From the NCBI RefSeq assembly GCF_000716535.1, contig NZ_JNWV01000028.1:1-64000 (forward strand): a stretch of 64,000 nucleotides of DNA. Direction: 5' to 3'. Below, one piece after another: positions 17,571 to 25,423 of the stretch. The notes under the pieces were generated by a model. That model was given only the letters and a program-made list of their open reading frames with translations, searched no databases and was not told the DNA's origin. This DNA comes from Streptomyces flaveolus. Its GTDB lineage: Bacteria; Actinomycetota; Actinomycetes; Streptomycetales; Streptomycetaceae. Both the position numbers and the translations under genes were made by a program. The number at the start of each line of letters is the position of its first letter. Position 1 is the first letter of the stretch.

Positions 17571-18641
17571 ATGGGCGGGCCTGGAGACCCACCGGAGGGG
17601 ACACCCGAGGGCGGCCCCGGCGGTGCGGAGGACGAATACCGATCCGTCGTCTTCGACGAGTCGTTCGTCCGCGCTGCCCGCCTCCAGGAGTTCTCCGCCG
17701 AGGAGCGGATGGCTGACCACGCCCCCGCCGTCCGCCGCCGCCCGCCCCTGCACCGGGGCCTCACCCGGCAGGCCCTCGTCCTCGTCCTGCTGATCGCCGT
17801 CGCCTTCGCCACCGCGATCTACATGGGTGTCCGCCACCCCTACGGCTCCCCGCAGACCCGGCGTCCCGTGGAGTCCCTCAGGACGACCGTCATCCCGCTC
17901 GCCCCCCAGGGCAAGGTGCCCGGCGCCACGGACCCCGAGAGGCTCTACGCGCACAGCCCCGCCGCCCCCTACGAGACCGGTGCCGAGGGCATCCCCCTGC
18001 CGGCCTCGCGCGCCACGGCCCACTTCTCCGACAGCCAGGTGGTCACCGCCCTCACCACCGCCAAGGACTACATCGTCCGCTCCTCGCTCTACCCCGAGGT
18101 GCTCACCGGCCGCGAGGTCCACCCCGCCCGGGCCCTGATCGACTCCGACCAGCTCGACCAGTTCGACCAGAGCTTCGACCACCCGGCGGCGGACGGCCGG
18201 CACGCGGCCACCGGGTGGGTGGTCCGCATCGACCCCGCCCGGGCCCAGCTCGCCGACGGCAGGATCCGTGTCTTCGGCAGCCTGAACGCCGCCGAGGCCG
18301 ACCCGGCGACACTGGAGGTCACCGCCGACCACACCTTCGTCTACGCCCTGCGCCCCACCGGCGCCACCGCCGACACCCCCGCCTCCCTCTTCACGGTCCG
18401 CCGCGAGGTGACCTTCCACTTCGACCGTGACGACCTGCGCACCCACCAGGTCCGGCTGGTCACGTCCTACGTCCAGGCGGGCCCCCTCGCCTGCGCCGAG
18501 GACGCCTCGGCCTACCTCCGCCCCCTCCTGGCCGGCCAGACGGCCAGGACGGGCGGCCCCGCGGGCACCAATCCCTACGAGACGGACAGCGCCACGGCCC
18601 TGTGCGGGACGCTGGCCACCGGGGCCCAGCCGAAGGTGTGA
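17571..18641 (+). CDS. SCO2583-family membrane protein
   Basis: 356 residues. A glycine/proline-rich cytoplasmic N-terminus leads to SVVFDESFVRAARLQEFSA (about 25-43), closely matching the motif in the upstream gene. One membrane span follows near 67-85 (LVLVLLIAVAFATAIYMG), then an outer domain of about 270 residues containing AKDYIVRSSLYPEVL and two cysteines that may form a disulfide. The outer domain has no enzyme motif I know. Being next to the wall-polymer and LCP genes, a structural or regulatory role in envelope assembly is inferred. Convergent with the M48 protease gene. Confidence 0.8.
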   Translation: MGGPGDPPEGTPEGGPGGAEDEYRSVVFDESFVRAARLQEFSAEERMADHAPAVRRRPPLHRGLTRQALVLVLLIAVAFATAIYMGVRHPYGSPQTRRPVESLRTTVIPLAPQGKVPGATDPERLYAHSPAAPYETGAEGIPLPASRATAHFSDSQVVTALTTAKDYIVRSSLYPEVLTGREVHPARALIDSDQLDQFDQSFDHPAADGRHAATGWVVRIDPARAQLADGRIRVFGSLNAAEADPATLEVTADHTFVYALRPTGATADTPASLFTVRREVTFHFDRDDLRTHQVRLVTSYVQAGPLACAEDASAYLRPLLAGQTARTGGPAGTNPYETDSATALCGTLATGAQPKV

Positions 18642-18719
18642 GGGGCGTCGGCCGAGGGCTGAGGGGCGCGTACGGGAGAACGGCGCCGGAGGCTGTGGCT
18701 CGCTGCGCCGGCCCGGCGG

Positions 18720-19808
18720 CTACTCCTCGCCGCCGCCCGGGGTGGCGTCCCCCTTGGCCGGAGGCGGGCTCCGGAAGCCGTCGAAGCCCCTCCGGACCCG
18801 GCCGCCCAGGTCGCCCGCGCCGCCCGCGAGGTCCGAGACCAGCTTCATCAGCGGGTCCTTGGAGGTCTTCACATCGCTCGCGTAGCTGGCCGCCGACTCG
18901 CGGAAGGAGTCGCCGACGGAGGCGTCCCCGTCCTCGCTGCGCCGTGGGTAGTGGCCGTCCATGATCCGCTGGTAGTCCCGGGACTCGGCCCACTTCTTCA
19001 GCTCGGCGGCCCGCACGGTGGTGAACGGGTGTGAGCGGGGCAGCACGTTCAGGATCTTCAGCACCGAGTCGCGCAGGTCGCCCCCGGAGTCGTACTCCTC
19101 GGCCTGCTCCAGGAACGCGTCCACGTTCATCTCGTGCAGATGGTTGCCGCCCGCGATCTTCATCAGCCCCCGCATCGAAGCCCGGACGTCCTGGCCCACC
19201 AGCAGGCCCGCCCGGTCGGCGGACAGCTCCGACTTGCGGAACCACTCCCGCAGCGCCGTGATGATCGCCATGACCGCCAGGTTGCCCAGCGGGATCCAGG
19301 CGACCTTCAGGGCGAGGCTCGTCAGGAACAGCAGGATGGTGCGGTACACCGAGTGCCCGGACAGCGCGTGCCCGACCTCGTGCCCGACGACCGCCCGCAT
19401 CTCCTCCTCGTCGAGCAGCTCCACCAGCCCCGTGCTGACCACGATGATCGGCTCGTCCAGGCCGATGCACATCGCGGTCGGCTGCGGGTCCTGCGTGACG
19501 TACATCGGCGGGACCTTCTGCAGGTCCAGGATGTAACAGGCGTCCAGCAGCATGTCGTGCAGGTGCGAGAACTGCCGCTCGGAGACCCGCACCGAGTCGG
19601 ACAGGAACAGCAGCCTGAGGCTCCGCTCCGGCAGCAGCCCGCTGAGCGCCTTGAAGACGGTGTCGAACCCGCTCAGCTTGCGCAGCGCGACCAGGGCCGA
19701 ACGGTCGGCGGGGTGCTCGTACGCGCGCGTGGAGATCCCCGGGAAGCGCCTGCGCTGCCTGCTCGGCACCCGCTCGTGCCCCGTGTGCTGGTGGCCGTCG
19801 TCGGACAT
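18720..19808 (-). CDS. M48 family metallopeptidase (HtpX-like)
   Basis: 362 residues. The zinc motif HEVGHALSGH (HExxH) lies near 150, with a hydrophobic segment just after (TILLFLTSLALKVAWIPL, and LAVMAIITAL) that may be membrane-embedded. ELSADRAGLL provides the third metal ligand region. MCIGLDEPIIVVSTGLVELL before the motif is typical of M48. The C-terminal 100 residues are hydrophilic. The start at 19808 is chosen because GGGGGAAG lies 3-10 bp upstream; two earlier ATGs would put that site inside the gene. Likely role: membrane-protein or envelope quality control. Confidence 0.85.
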   Translation of the reverse strand: MSDDGHQHTGHERVPSRQRRRFPGISTRAYEHPADRSALVALRKLSGFDTVFKALSGLLPERSLRLLFLSDSVRVSERQFSHLHDMLLDACYILDLQKVPPMYVTQDPQPTAMCIGLDEPIIVVSTGLVELLDEEEMRAVVGHEVGHALSGHSVYRTILLFLTSLALKVAWIPLGNLAVMAIITALREWFRKSELSADRAGLLVGQDVRASMRGLMKIAGGNHLHEMNVDAFLEQAEEYDSGGDLRDSVLKILNVLPRSHPFTTVRAAELKKWAESRDYQRIMDGHYPRRSEDGDASVGDSFRESAASYASDVKTSKDPLMKLVSDLAGGAGDLGGRVRRGFDGFRSPPPAKGDATPGGGEE

Positions 19809-19911
19809 GTCTTCCCCCATGTGCGTGTGAGTGCCCACTGTGCCCCCGAGGCGGGGCCCAGCCTAGGCGGAGATACCGTGGACGGGCAGTACACCCGAAG
19901 GAGTCCCCGCC

Positions 19912-20076
19912 ATGGAGCACCACCCCGCAGCCACCTGGCTGACCGAGGCCGCCGCGAGCGCCGTCCAGCAGCACGGGTCAGGAAACCTGCTCCGCGTCGT
20001 ACTGATCGTGATGGTCCTCGGCTGTGTACTGACCGCATGGTTCCTGCTGCGCGGCTACAAGCGGAAGGACGACTGA
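19912..20076 (+). CDS. Small single-span membrane protein (54 residues)
   Basis: A 54-residue reading frame with a GAAGGAG ribosome site. It begins MEHHPAATWLTEAAASAV and contains one hydrophobic span (LLRVVLIVMVLGCVLTAWFL) with a basic cytosolic end RGYKRKDD, so the N-terminus probably faces outside. It lies divergently next to the M48 protease and 166 bp ahead of another 54-residue membrane protein, just before nadD. Function unknown; a partner or regulator of the neighbouring envelope proteins is a guess. Confidence 0.7.
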   Translation: MEHHPAATWLTEAAASAVQQHGSGNLLRVVLIVMVLGCVLTAWFLLRGYKRKDD

Positions 20077-20242
20077 CGAGCGGCGAAGGTTCCCCGCGGC
20101 CGGGCGCCGGCCGTTCCCCGCGGCGCGCGAGCCACCGGTGCCCTCGGGCCCAACGGCGGAGTCGGCGTGATCGCCGCACGGTCGCCCGCTTACGATGAGC
20201 CGACATCTTTATTCCGCCCACACGCGATAGGTCCTGCCGAAG

Positions 20243-20407
20243 ATGAGCTTCCACAGCGCAGCAGCCCAGTTGGTCACCCTTGCCGCCGAGGGCGAGCAGC
20301 ACGGCGGAAACCACAACAGCCTGAACCCGGCCCTCACCGGCGGCGGCGCCCTGTTCATCCTGCTCCTGCTGCTGTGGATCACCACGCGCTTCAACCGCGA
20401 CCGCTGA
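20243..20407 (+). CDS. Small histidine-rich single-span membrane protein (54 residues)
   Basis: A 54-residue frame, [20 protein letters not shown] then [15 protein letters not shown], followed by the span [13 protein letters not shown] and a basic end RFNRDR. It resembles the preceding 54-residue protein in length and topology (amphipathic helix, His-Gly hinge, span, basic tail). The ribosome site is weak (AGG 12 bp upstream). I believe a close homologue precedes nadD in other Streptomyces. Function unknown. Confidence 0.65.
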   Translation: MSFHSAAAQLVTLAAEGEQHGGNHNSLNPALTGGGALFILLLLLWITTRFNRDR

Positions 20408-20463
20408 GCGGGGAACCCGTCCCCGGCCGGACGTCCGAGGCCGGGCCGGTAGGGTCTGCACGC

Positions 20464-21150
20464 ATGGGAGAGCAGGACATGCCTACCGGTCCGGCGCACG
20501 AGACGGGCGACGACACGGTGAAGCACCCGCAGCACGGACCGGGCAACGGCCCCGCCCACACCGGCAAACGGCGCCTCGGCGTCATGGGCGGAACATTCGA
20601 CCCGATCCACCACGGGCACCTCGTGGCGGCCAGCGAGGTCGCCGCGCAGTTCCACCTGGACGAGGTGGTGTTCGTCCCCACCGGCCAGCCGTGGCAGAAG
20701 TCCCACCGCAAGGTCTCCCCGGCCGAGGACCGCTACCTGATGACGGTCATCGCGACCGCCGAGAACCCGCAGTTCTCCGTCAGCCGCATCGACATCGACC
20801 GCGGCGGCCCCACCTACACCGTCGACACCCTGCGCGACCTGCGCGCCCTCAACCCCGACACCGACCTCTTCTTCATCACGGGCGCCGACGCCCTCGCTCA
20901 ACTGCTGACCTGGCGAGACTCGGAGGAACTGTTCTCCCTCGCGCACTTCATCGGCGTCACCCGCCCCGGCCACAACCTGACCGACCCGGGCCTGCCGGAG
21001 GGCGGAGTCTCGCTCGTCGAGGTGCCCGCGCTGGCCATCTCGTCCACAGACTGCCGTGCGAGAGTCGCCAAGGGGGACCCCATCTGGTACATGGTGCCGG
21101 ACGGAGTCGTGCGCTACATCGACAAGCGCGAGCTGTACCGCGGCGAGTGA
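20464..21150 (+). CDS. nadD: Nicotinate-nucleotide adenylyltransferase
   Basis: 228 residues. It transfers AMP to nicotinate mononucleotide in NAD synthesis. The nucleotidyltransferase signature is clear from about residue 36: [16 protein letters not shown], with the (H/T)xGH motif HHGH, and [12 protein letters not shown] near the end. The first 35 residues ([17 protein letters not shown]...) are extra to the family and look disordered; an ATG five codons later is an alternative start. TAGGGT sits 8 bp before the first ATG, so it may be leaderless. It is followed after 16 bp by the LCP gene. Confidence 0.93.
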   Translation: MGEQDMPTGPAHETGDDTVKHPQHGPGNGPAHTGKRRLGVMGGTFDPIHHGHLVAASEVAAQFHLDEVVFVPTGQPWQKSHRKVSPAEDRYLMTVIATAENPQFSVSRIDIDRGGPTYTVDTLRDLRALNPDTDLFFITGADALAQLLTWRDSEELFSLAHFIGVTRPGHNLTDPGLPEGGVSLVEVPALAISSTDCRARVAKGDPIWYMVPDGVVRYIDKRELYRGE

Positions 21151-21166
21151 GCCGAGAGGGGCACCG

Positions 21167-22921
21167 GTGAACGACCGATACGACGCGGGAGACGCAGGCT
21201 ACGGCGCCGGCCCGTACGAAGTCGTCGGCTACGACGAGTACGGCCGGCCCGTGTACGGGCAGGTCCCGGCACAGCCGGCTCCACAGTCCCAGCAGGCGAG
21301 CTACGACCCGTACGCCCAGCAGCAGGGCTACGGCTACGACCCCTACGCCACCGGCCGGCAGCCGCAGGCGCCCTCCTACGGATCCGTCCAACAGCCGCAC
21401 GCCTACGACCCCTACGGCACCCAGGCCCCGTACGACCCGTACGCCACCGGCACCCAGGACGCCACGGGCTACGACCCCTACGGGCAGGCGGCGAACAGCG
21501 GACAGCAGCCCCGGGGCGCCGAGCAGACCGCCTACATCCCGCAGCAGGCCGGCCCCGCGGAGAACACCCGCGTCCCGGACGACACCTGGATCCCGCAGGA
21601 CACCCGGACGCCGGAGGAGACCGAGCCCCCGGCGGGGGAACAGGACTACCGCACCGAGCAGTTCGCCTTCGTCGAGGAGCCGGACGGCGACTCCGAGGAC
21701 GTCATCGACTGGCTGAAGTTCACCGAGAACCGCACCGAGCGCCGCGAGGAGGCCCGCCGCCGCGCCCGCAGCCGGATCATCGCGCTTCTCGTCGTCCTCG
21801 CCCTCGTCGCGGTCGGCGGTGTCGGCTACCTCTGGTTCGCGGGGAAGCTGCCCGGCCTGTCCTCGTCCGACGGCAAGGCCGGCACCGCCACGCCGGTCAC
21901 CGCCCAGAAACGCGACGTGATCGTCGTCCACCTGCACAACACCGGCAAGAGCGGCACCTCCACGGCGCTGCTGGTCGACAACACCACCACCAAGCAGGGC
22001 ACCACGGTCCTGCTGCCCAACTCCCTCGCCCTGACCGACGACGACGGTTCCACCACGACCCTCGCCAAGTCCGTGGACGACGACGGCGCCTCCGGCACCC
22101 GCGACCAGCTCGACACGGTCCTCGGCACCAGCATCCAGGGGACCTGGCGCCTCGACACCCCCTACCTGCAGAACCTCGTCGAACTCGTCGGCAACATCGA
22201 GATCGACACCAACACCGACGTGCCCGACCCGGACACCAAGAAGAAGGGCACCGCGCCGCTCGTCCACAAGGGCCAGGGCCAGACCCTCAGCGGCAAGATG
22301 GCCGTCGCCTACGCCACCTACCGCGCCGCCGGCGAGTCCCAGAACGCCCAGCTCGAGCGGTTCGGCCAGGTCATGCAGGGCGTGCTGCGCAAGCTGTCCT
22401 CCGACCCGTCGTCCGCCACCACCACCGTGCAGACCCTCGCGCAGATCCTCGACCCGCCGCTCACCGACAAGGACCTCGGCAGCTTCCTCGCCAAGCTCGC
22501 CGACCTCGCCAAGAGCGGCGACTACAAGACCGCCCTGCTGCCCGTGCAGTCCGACGGCACCCTCACCGCGCAGACCAGCGACAGCGTGGTGAAGGACATC
22601 CTCGGCGGCACGGCCAAGAGCCCCGACGCAGGCTCCTCGGTCCGGGTCTCCGTCCAGAACGCCACCGGTGTGAAGGACGACACGGAGAAGGCGCGCGTCG
22701 TGCTCCTCAACGGCGGCTTCACCTTCCTGGAGGGCGGCACCGCCTCCGGCACCCGGTCCGCCTCGAAGGTGCTCTACGCGGACGCCGCAGACAAGGCGAA
22801 CGCCACCGAGGTCGCCAAGACCCTCGGGCTGCCCGCGAGCTCCGTGACCAAGGGCAGCGTCTCCTCCGGAGCGGACGTCTCGGTGATCCTCGGCAGCGAC
22901 TACGAGCCCTCCTCCTCCTGA
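21167..22921 (+). CDS. LytR-CpsA-Psr (LCP) family protein, PdtA-like
   Basis: 584 residues. The cytoplasmic N-terminus (1-180) is rich in Tyr, Pro and Gln with repeated YDPYA/YDPYG motifs. One span lies near 203-226 (IIALLVVLALVAVGGVGYLW). A divergent LCP domain (about 245-440) and a C-terminal LytR_C domain (about 486-584) follow. LCP enzymes move lipid-linked glycopolymers onto peptidoglycan. The usual 'PRD' strand is replaced by LLPNSLAL, so activity by the standard mechanism is uncertain. GTG start with GAGAGGGG upstream. By position after nadD it corresponds to S. coelicolor SCO2578 (PdtA), reported as an LCP glycopolymer transferase needed for proper sporulation. Confidence 0.85.
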   Translation: MNDRYDAGDAGYGAGPYEVVGYDEYGRPVYGQVPAQPAPQSQQASYDPYAQQQGYGYDPYATGRQPQAPSYGSVQQPHAYDPYGTQAPYDPYATGTQDATGYDPYGQAANSGQQPRGAEQTAYIPQQAGPAENTRVPDDTWIPQDTRTPEETEPPAGEQDYRTEQFAFVEEPDGDSEDVIDWLKFTENRTERREEARRRARSRIIALLVVLALVAVGGVGYLWFAGKLPGLSSSDGKAGTATPVTAQKRDVIVVHLHNTGKSGTSTALLVDNTTTKQGTTVLLPNSLALTDDDGSTTTLAKSVDDDGASGTRDQLDTVLGTSIQGTWRLDTPYLQNLVELVGNIEIDTNTDVPDPDTKKKGTAPLVHKGQGQTLSGKMAVAYATYRAAGESQNAQLERFGQVMQGVLRKLSSDPSSATTTVQTLAQILDPPLTDKDLGSFLAKLADLAKSGDYKTALLPVQSDGTLTAQTSDSVVKDILGGTAKSPDAGSSVRVSVQNATGVKDDTEKARVVLLNGGFTFLEGGTASGTRSASKVLYADAADKANATEVAKTLGLPASSVTKGSVSSGADVSVILGSDYEPSSS

Positions 22922-22955
22922 TTTCGAGCCGCCTCCGCACCAGCGCGGCCGGGGG

Positions 22956-22989
22956 GCACCCCACGTGATGCCGTAATCACGTGGGGTGC
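22956..22989 (+). terminator. 14-bp perfect hairpin between the LCP gene and rsfS
   Basis: GCACCCCACGTGAT (22956-22969) and ATCACGTGGGGTGC (22976-22989) pair perfectly around a 6-nt loop. No T tract follows. It could be a terminator of the T-poor type common in Streptomyces, or an operator; rsfS begins 56 bp later. Confidence 0.65.
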
Positions 22990-23045
22990 GCCGCGTGGTC
23001 CGTGAGACCCTTGATGACAAAAGACCGCCGACGGAAAGCCGTGTA

Positions 23046-23489
23046 GTGACCGCCACCGACCGTTCCCTTGAGCTCATCAACACCGCCGCCCAGGCGGCGG
23101 CCGACAAGCTCGCCCACGACGTCATCGCCTACGACGTGAGCGACGTGCTGTCGATCACGGACGCCTTCCTGCTGGCATCCGCGCCGAACGACCGCCAGGT
23201 CAAGGCCATCGTCGACGAGATCGAGGAGCGCCTCCTGAAGGACCTCGGGGCCAAGCCGGTCCGCCGCGAGGGCGACCGGGAGTCCCGCTGGATCCTGCTC
23301 GACTACGTCGACATCGTCGTCCACGTCCAGCACAGCGAGGAGCGGGTCTTCTACGCCCTGGAGCGGCTGTGGAAGGACTGCCCCGAGCTGGAGCTGCCCG
23401 CCGACGCCAAGGCCACCCGCGGCAAGGCGGAGGAGCACGCCAGGGCGCAGGCCGCCGAGGCCGACCAGGAACCGGACGGGGCGTGGTGA
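23046..23489 (+). CDS. rsfS: Ribosome silencing factor RsfS
   Basis: 147 residues. It binds uL14 and blocks subunit joining when nutrients fall. Family signatures are AHDVIAYDVSDVLSITDAF, APNDRQVKAIVDEIEE and WILLDYVDIVVHVQHSEER. The GTG at 23046 gives the usual start VTATDRSLEL. The last 25 residues are a charged Ala/Glu tail beyond the family core. Its TGA overlaps the ATG of the phosphatase gene, so the two are translationally coupled. Confidence 0.95.
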   Translation: MTATDRSLELINTAAQAAADKLAHDVIAYDVSDVLSITDAFLLASAPNDRQVKAIVDEIEERLLKDLGAKPVRREGDRESRWILLDYVDIVVHVQHSEERVFYALERLWKDCPELELPADAKATRGKAEEHARAQAAEADQEPDGAW

Positions 23490-24157
23490 TGAGCGCCACC
23501 GGCGAGGTGACCGACCGCAAGGGCCGGGGCCGCCGCATCATCCTGTGGCGGCACGGCCAGACCTCCTGGAACGTGGAGCGCCGCTTCCAGGGCACCACGG
23601 ACGTCGAGCTGACCGAGACGGGGATCGGCCAGGCCCGCCGCGCCGCCCGGTTGCTCGCCTCCCTGCGGCCCGACGCGATCGTCTCGTCGGACCTGCAGCG
23701 GGCGGCGCACACGGCCGCCGAACTGGCCGCCCTCACCGGCCTCGAGGTCACCCGCGACGAGGGGCTGCGCGAGACCTACGCGGGCGTCTGGCAGGGGCTG
23801 ACGCACGACGAGATCATCGCCCGCCACGGTGAGGAGTACGCCGCCTGGAAGCGCGGCGAGGCGGTCCGCCGCGGCGGCGGCGAACTGGAGACCGAGGTCG
23901 CCGACCGCGCCGCCCCCGTCGTGCTGCGGCACGCCGACAAGCTGCCCGAGGACGGCACGCTCGTCGTCGTCAGCCACGGCGGCACCATCCGCACGACCAT
24001 CGGCCGGCTCCTCGGCCTGGATGCCCGGCACTGGGAGAGCCTCGGTGGGCTCTCCAACTGCTGCTGGTCCGTGCTCGGCGAGGGCGCCCGCGGCTGGCGC
24101 CTGCTGGAGCACAACGCGGGCACCCTCCCGGAGCCCGTCCTCGGCGACGACGACTGA
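23489..24157 (+). CDS. Histidine phosphatase (phosphoglycerate-mutase-like) family protein
   Basis: 222 residues. The RHG motif with the phosphohistidine lies near 21-24 (LWRHGQTSWN); the second catalytic histidine is in VSHGGTIRTTIGRLL near 161, and QGTTDVELTETG is typical. It is a broad-specificity phosphatase or mutase; the substrate is not predictable. The start overlaps the rsfS stop. A tRNA gene promoter begins about 26 bp downstream. Confidence 0.9.
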   Translation: MSATGEVTDRKGRGRRIILWRHGQTSWNVERRFQGTTDVELTETGIGQARRAARLLASLRPDAIVSSDLQRAAHTAAELAALTGLEVTRDEGLRETYAGVWQGLTHDEIIARHGEEYAAWKRGEAVRRGGGELETEVADRAAPVVLRHADKLPEDGTLVVVSHGGTIRTTIGRLLGLDARHWESLGGLSNCCWSVLGEGARGWRLLEHNAGTLPEPVLGDDD

Positions 24158-24183
24158 CCGTCCCGAGGTCCCCGACCCCGGAT

Positions 24184-24213
24184 TTCACTTTCTGGCAGGT
24201 CACAGGCTAAAGT
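24184..24213 (+). promoter_or_regulatory. Promoter of the first tRNA-Ala gene
   Basis: TTCACT (24184-24189), 18 bp, TAAAGT (24208-24213). Transcription would start about 30 nt before the tRNA 5' end. The spacing resembles that of the second copy's promoter, but the sequence differs. Confidence 0.55.
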
Positions 24214-24249
24214 TCTTCTTGTTCGCCCCGCCGAGCGGGGGGAACGCGA

Positions 24250-24322
24250 GGGGCTATAGCTCAGTTGGTAGAGCGCCTGCATGGCATGCAGGAGGTCAGG
24301 AGTTCAATTCTCCTTAGCTCCA
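24250..24322 (+). tRNA. tRNA-Ala (GGC anticodon), copy 1
   Basis: A 73-nt cloverleaf: acceptor GGGGCTA/TAGCTCC (one G-T pair), D stem GCTC/GAGC, anticodon stem CCTGC/GCAGG with loop ATGGCAT (anticodon GGC at 24283-24285), T stem AGGAG/CTCCT with TTCAATT. CCA is not encoded. It reads GCC, the main alanine codon here. Identical to the copy at 28756. Confidence 0.97.
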
Positions 24323-24364
24323 CTGATCGACACTCTGTTGAGTTGTCAAAGATCGGTGATGAGG

Positions 24365-24392
24365 ATCCCGCCCCCACAGGGGGCGGGATTTT
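24365..24392 (+). terminator. Intrinsic terminator after tRNA-Ala copy 1
   Basis: ATCCCGCCCCC (24365-24375), loop ACA, GGGGGCGGGAT (24379-24389), then a run of T. An 11-bp stem, 43 nt after the tRNA; it can also stop the convergent regulator gene. Confidence 0.85.
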
Positions 24393-24410
24393 CCGTGTTC
24401 ACCCGAAGGT

Positions 24411-25307
24411 TCACCCGCGGACGCTCTGCTCGGCCTCCTCCTCGTGCGCCGGCGGCCACAGCCGCTCCCTTCGCTCCCGCAGCACCGCGATCTTCGCCCG
24501 CGTGTCCTCGTCCTCCGGCGTGTAGACCACGATCCGGCACTCGGGCATCCCGTCGATGGACAGCGACTGCGAGGTCATCCGCATCTCGCCCACGGCCGTG
24601 TGGCGGAACACCTTCACCCGGGGGCCAGGAGGCACCACCTCACCGCTCGCCCACAGCTCGGCGAACCAGGGGCTCGCCGCCGACAGCCCACGTATGTACT
24701 CCTCCCAGGCCGGCTCGCCCACGTGTCTGCCGTAGGACGACCGCAGGGTCGCCACCATCAGCGGCAGCTCCTTCTCCCGGTGCACCAGCGGACTGACCGC
24801 CTCCGGCAGCGTGAACAGCGTCCACAGCACGTTCGGCATGCCGGTCCCGAGGCTCTCCGGGACCAGGAACAGGTCCCGGTAGGCCGCGTTGGTGGCCAGG
24901 ACGTCGTACCGCGCGTTGTAGACCGTCGCCAGCACCGGGTCGAGGGCGTCGATGATGCCCTGCACCTCCGGGCTGATCCGCCGGGTCAGTCCTTCGGAAT
25001 CCGGCTGGAACGGCACCTCCGCGAGCCGGTACAGGTGCTCCCGCTCCGGCGGGTCCAGCCGCAGCGTCCGCGCGACCGCGTCCAGCACCTGCGGCGAGGC
25101 GTTGATCGGCCGGCCCTGCTCCAGCCACGTGTACCAGGTCACGCCCACGCCCGAGAGCTGGGCCACCTCCTCCCGGCGCAGCCCCGGTGTGCGCCGCCGC
25201 AGGCCCGGCGGCATCCCCACGTCGGCCGGTGTGACCCGGGCCCGCCTGCTGCGCAGGAAGGCGGCCAGTTCCGGCCTGCGTCGCCGCGTGCTCGTCCCCA
25301 TCGTCAT
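24411..25307 (-). CDS. XRE-type regulator with MmyB-like ligand domain
   Basis: 298 residues. The helix-turn-helix is in the N-terminal third: RRTPGLRREEVAQLSGVGVTWYTWLEQG (about 38-65, continuing GRPINAS) is the usual actinobacterial sequence. The C-terminal two thirds (from about 110) are an MmyB-like PAS-type ligand domain, including AVYNARYDVLATNAAYR-like residues. These proteins typically repress an adjacent oxidoreductase or transporter until a small ligand binds. It is divergent from an MFS exporter across 116 bp containing a palindrome that is the likely operator. Confidence 0.85.
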   Translation of the reverse strand: MTMGTSTRRRRPELAAFLRSRRARVTPADVGMPPGLRRRTPGLRREEVAQLSGVGVTWYTWLEQGRPINASPQVLDAVARTLRLDPPEREHLYRLAEVPFQPDSEGLTRRISPEVQGIIDALDPVLATVYNARYDVLATNAAYRDLFLVPESLGTGMPNVLWTLFTLPEAVSPLVHREKELPLMVATLRSSYGRHVGEPAWEEYIRGLSAASPWFAELWASGEVVPPGPRVKVFRHTAVGEMRMTSQSLSIDGMPECRIVVYTPEDEDTRAKIAVLRERRERLWPPAHEEEAEQSVRG

Positions 25308-25358
25308 GCCCCCGTCGTCCCCGTCTCATCGTCGGCGCCCGGACCCGCCCTTGCCAGG

Positions 25359-25375
25359 TGCTGGCAGTACCAGCA
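25359..25375. promoter_or_regulatory. Palindromic operator in the regulator-MFS divergent region
   Basis: TGCTGG (25359-25364), CAGTA, CCAGCA (25370-25375), a perfect 6-bp inverted repeat, sits about midway between the two start codons. It suits a dimeric MmyB-type repressor controlling both genes. Confidence 0.6.
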
Positions 25376-25423
25376 TCAGCGGGCACTCGGCACCGGTACC
25401 GACCCGTCGTCACGCTCGACGCC

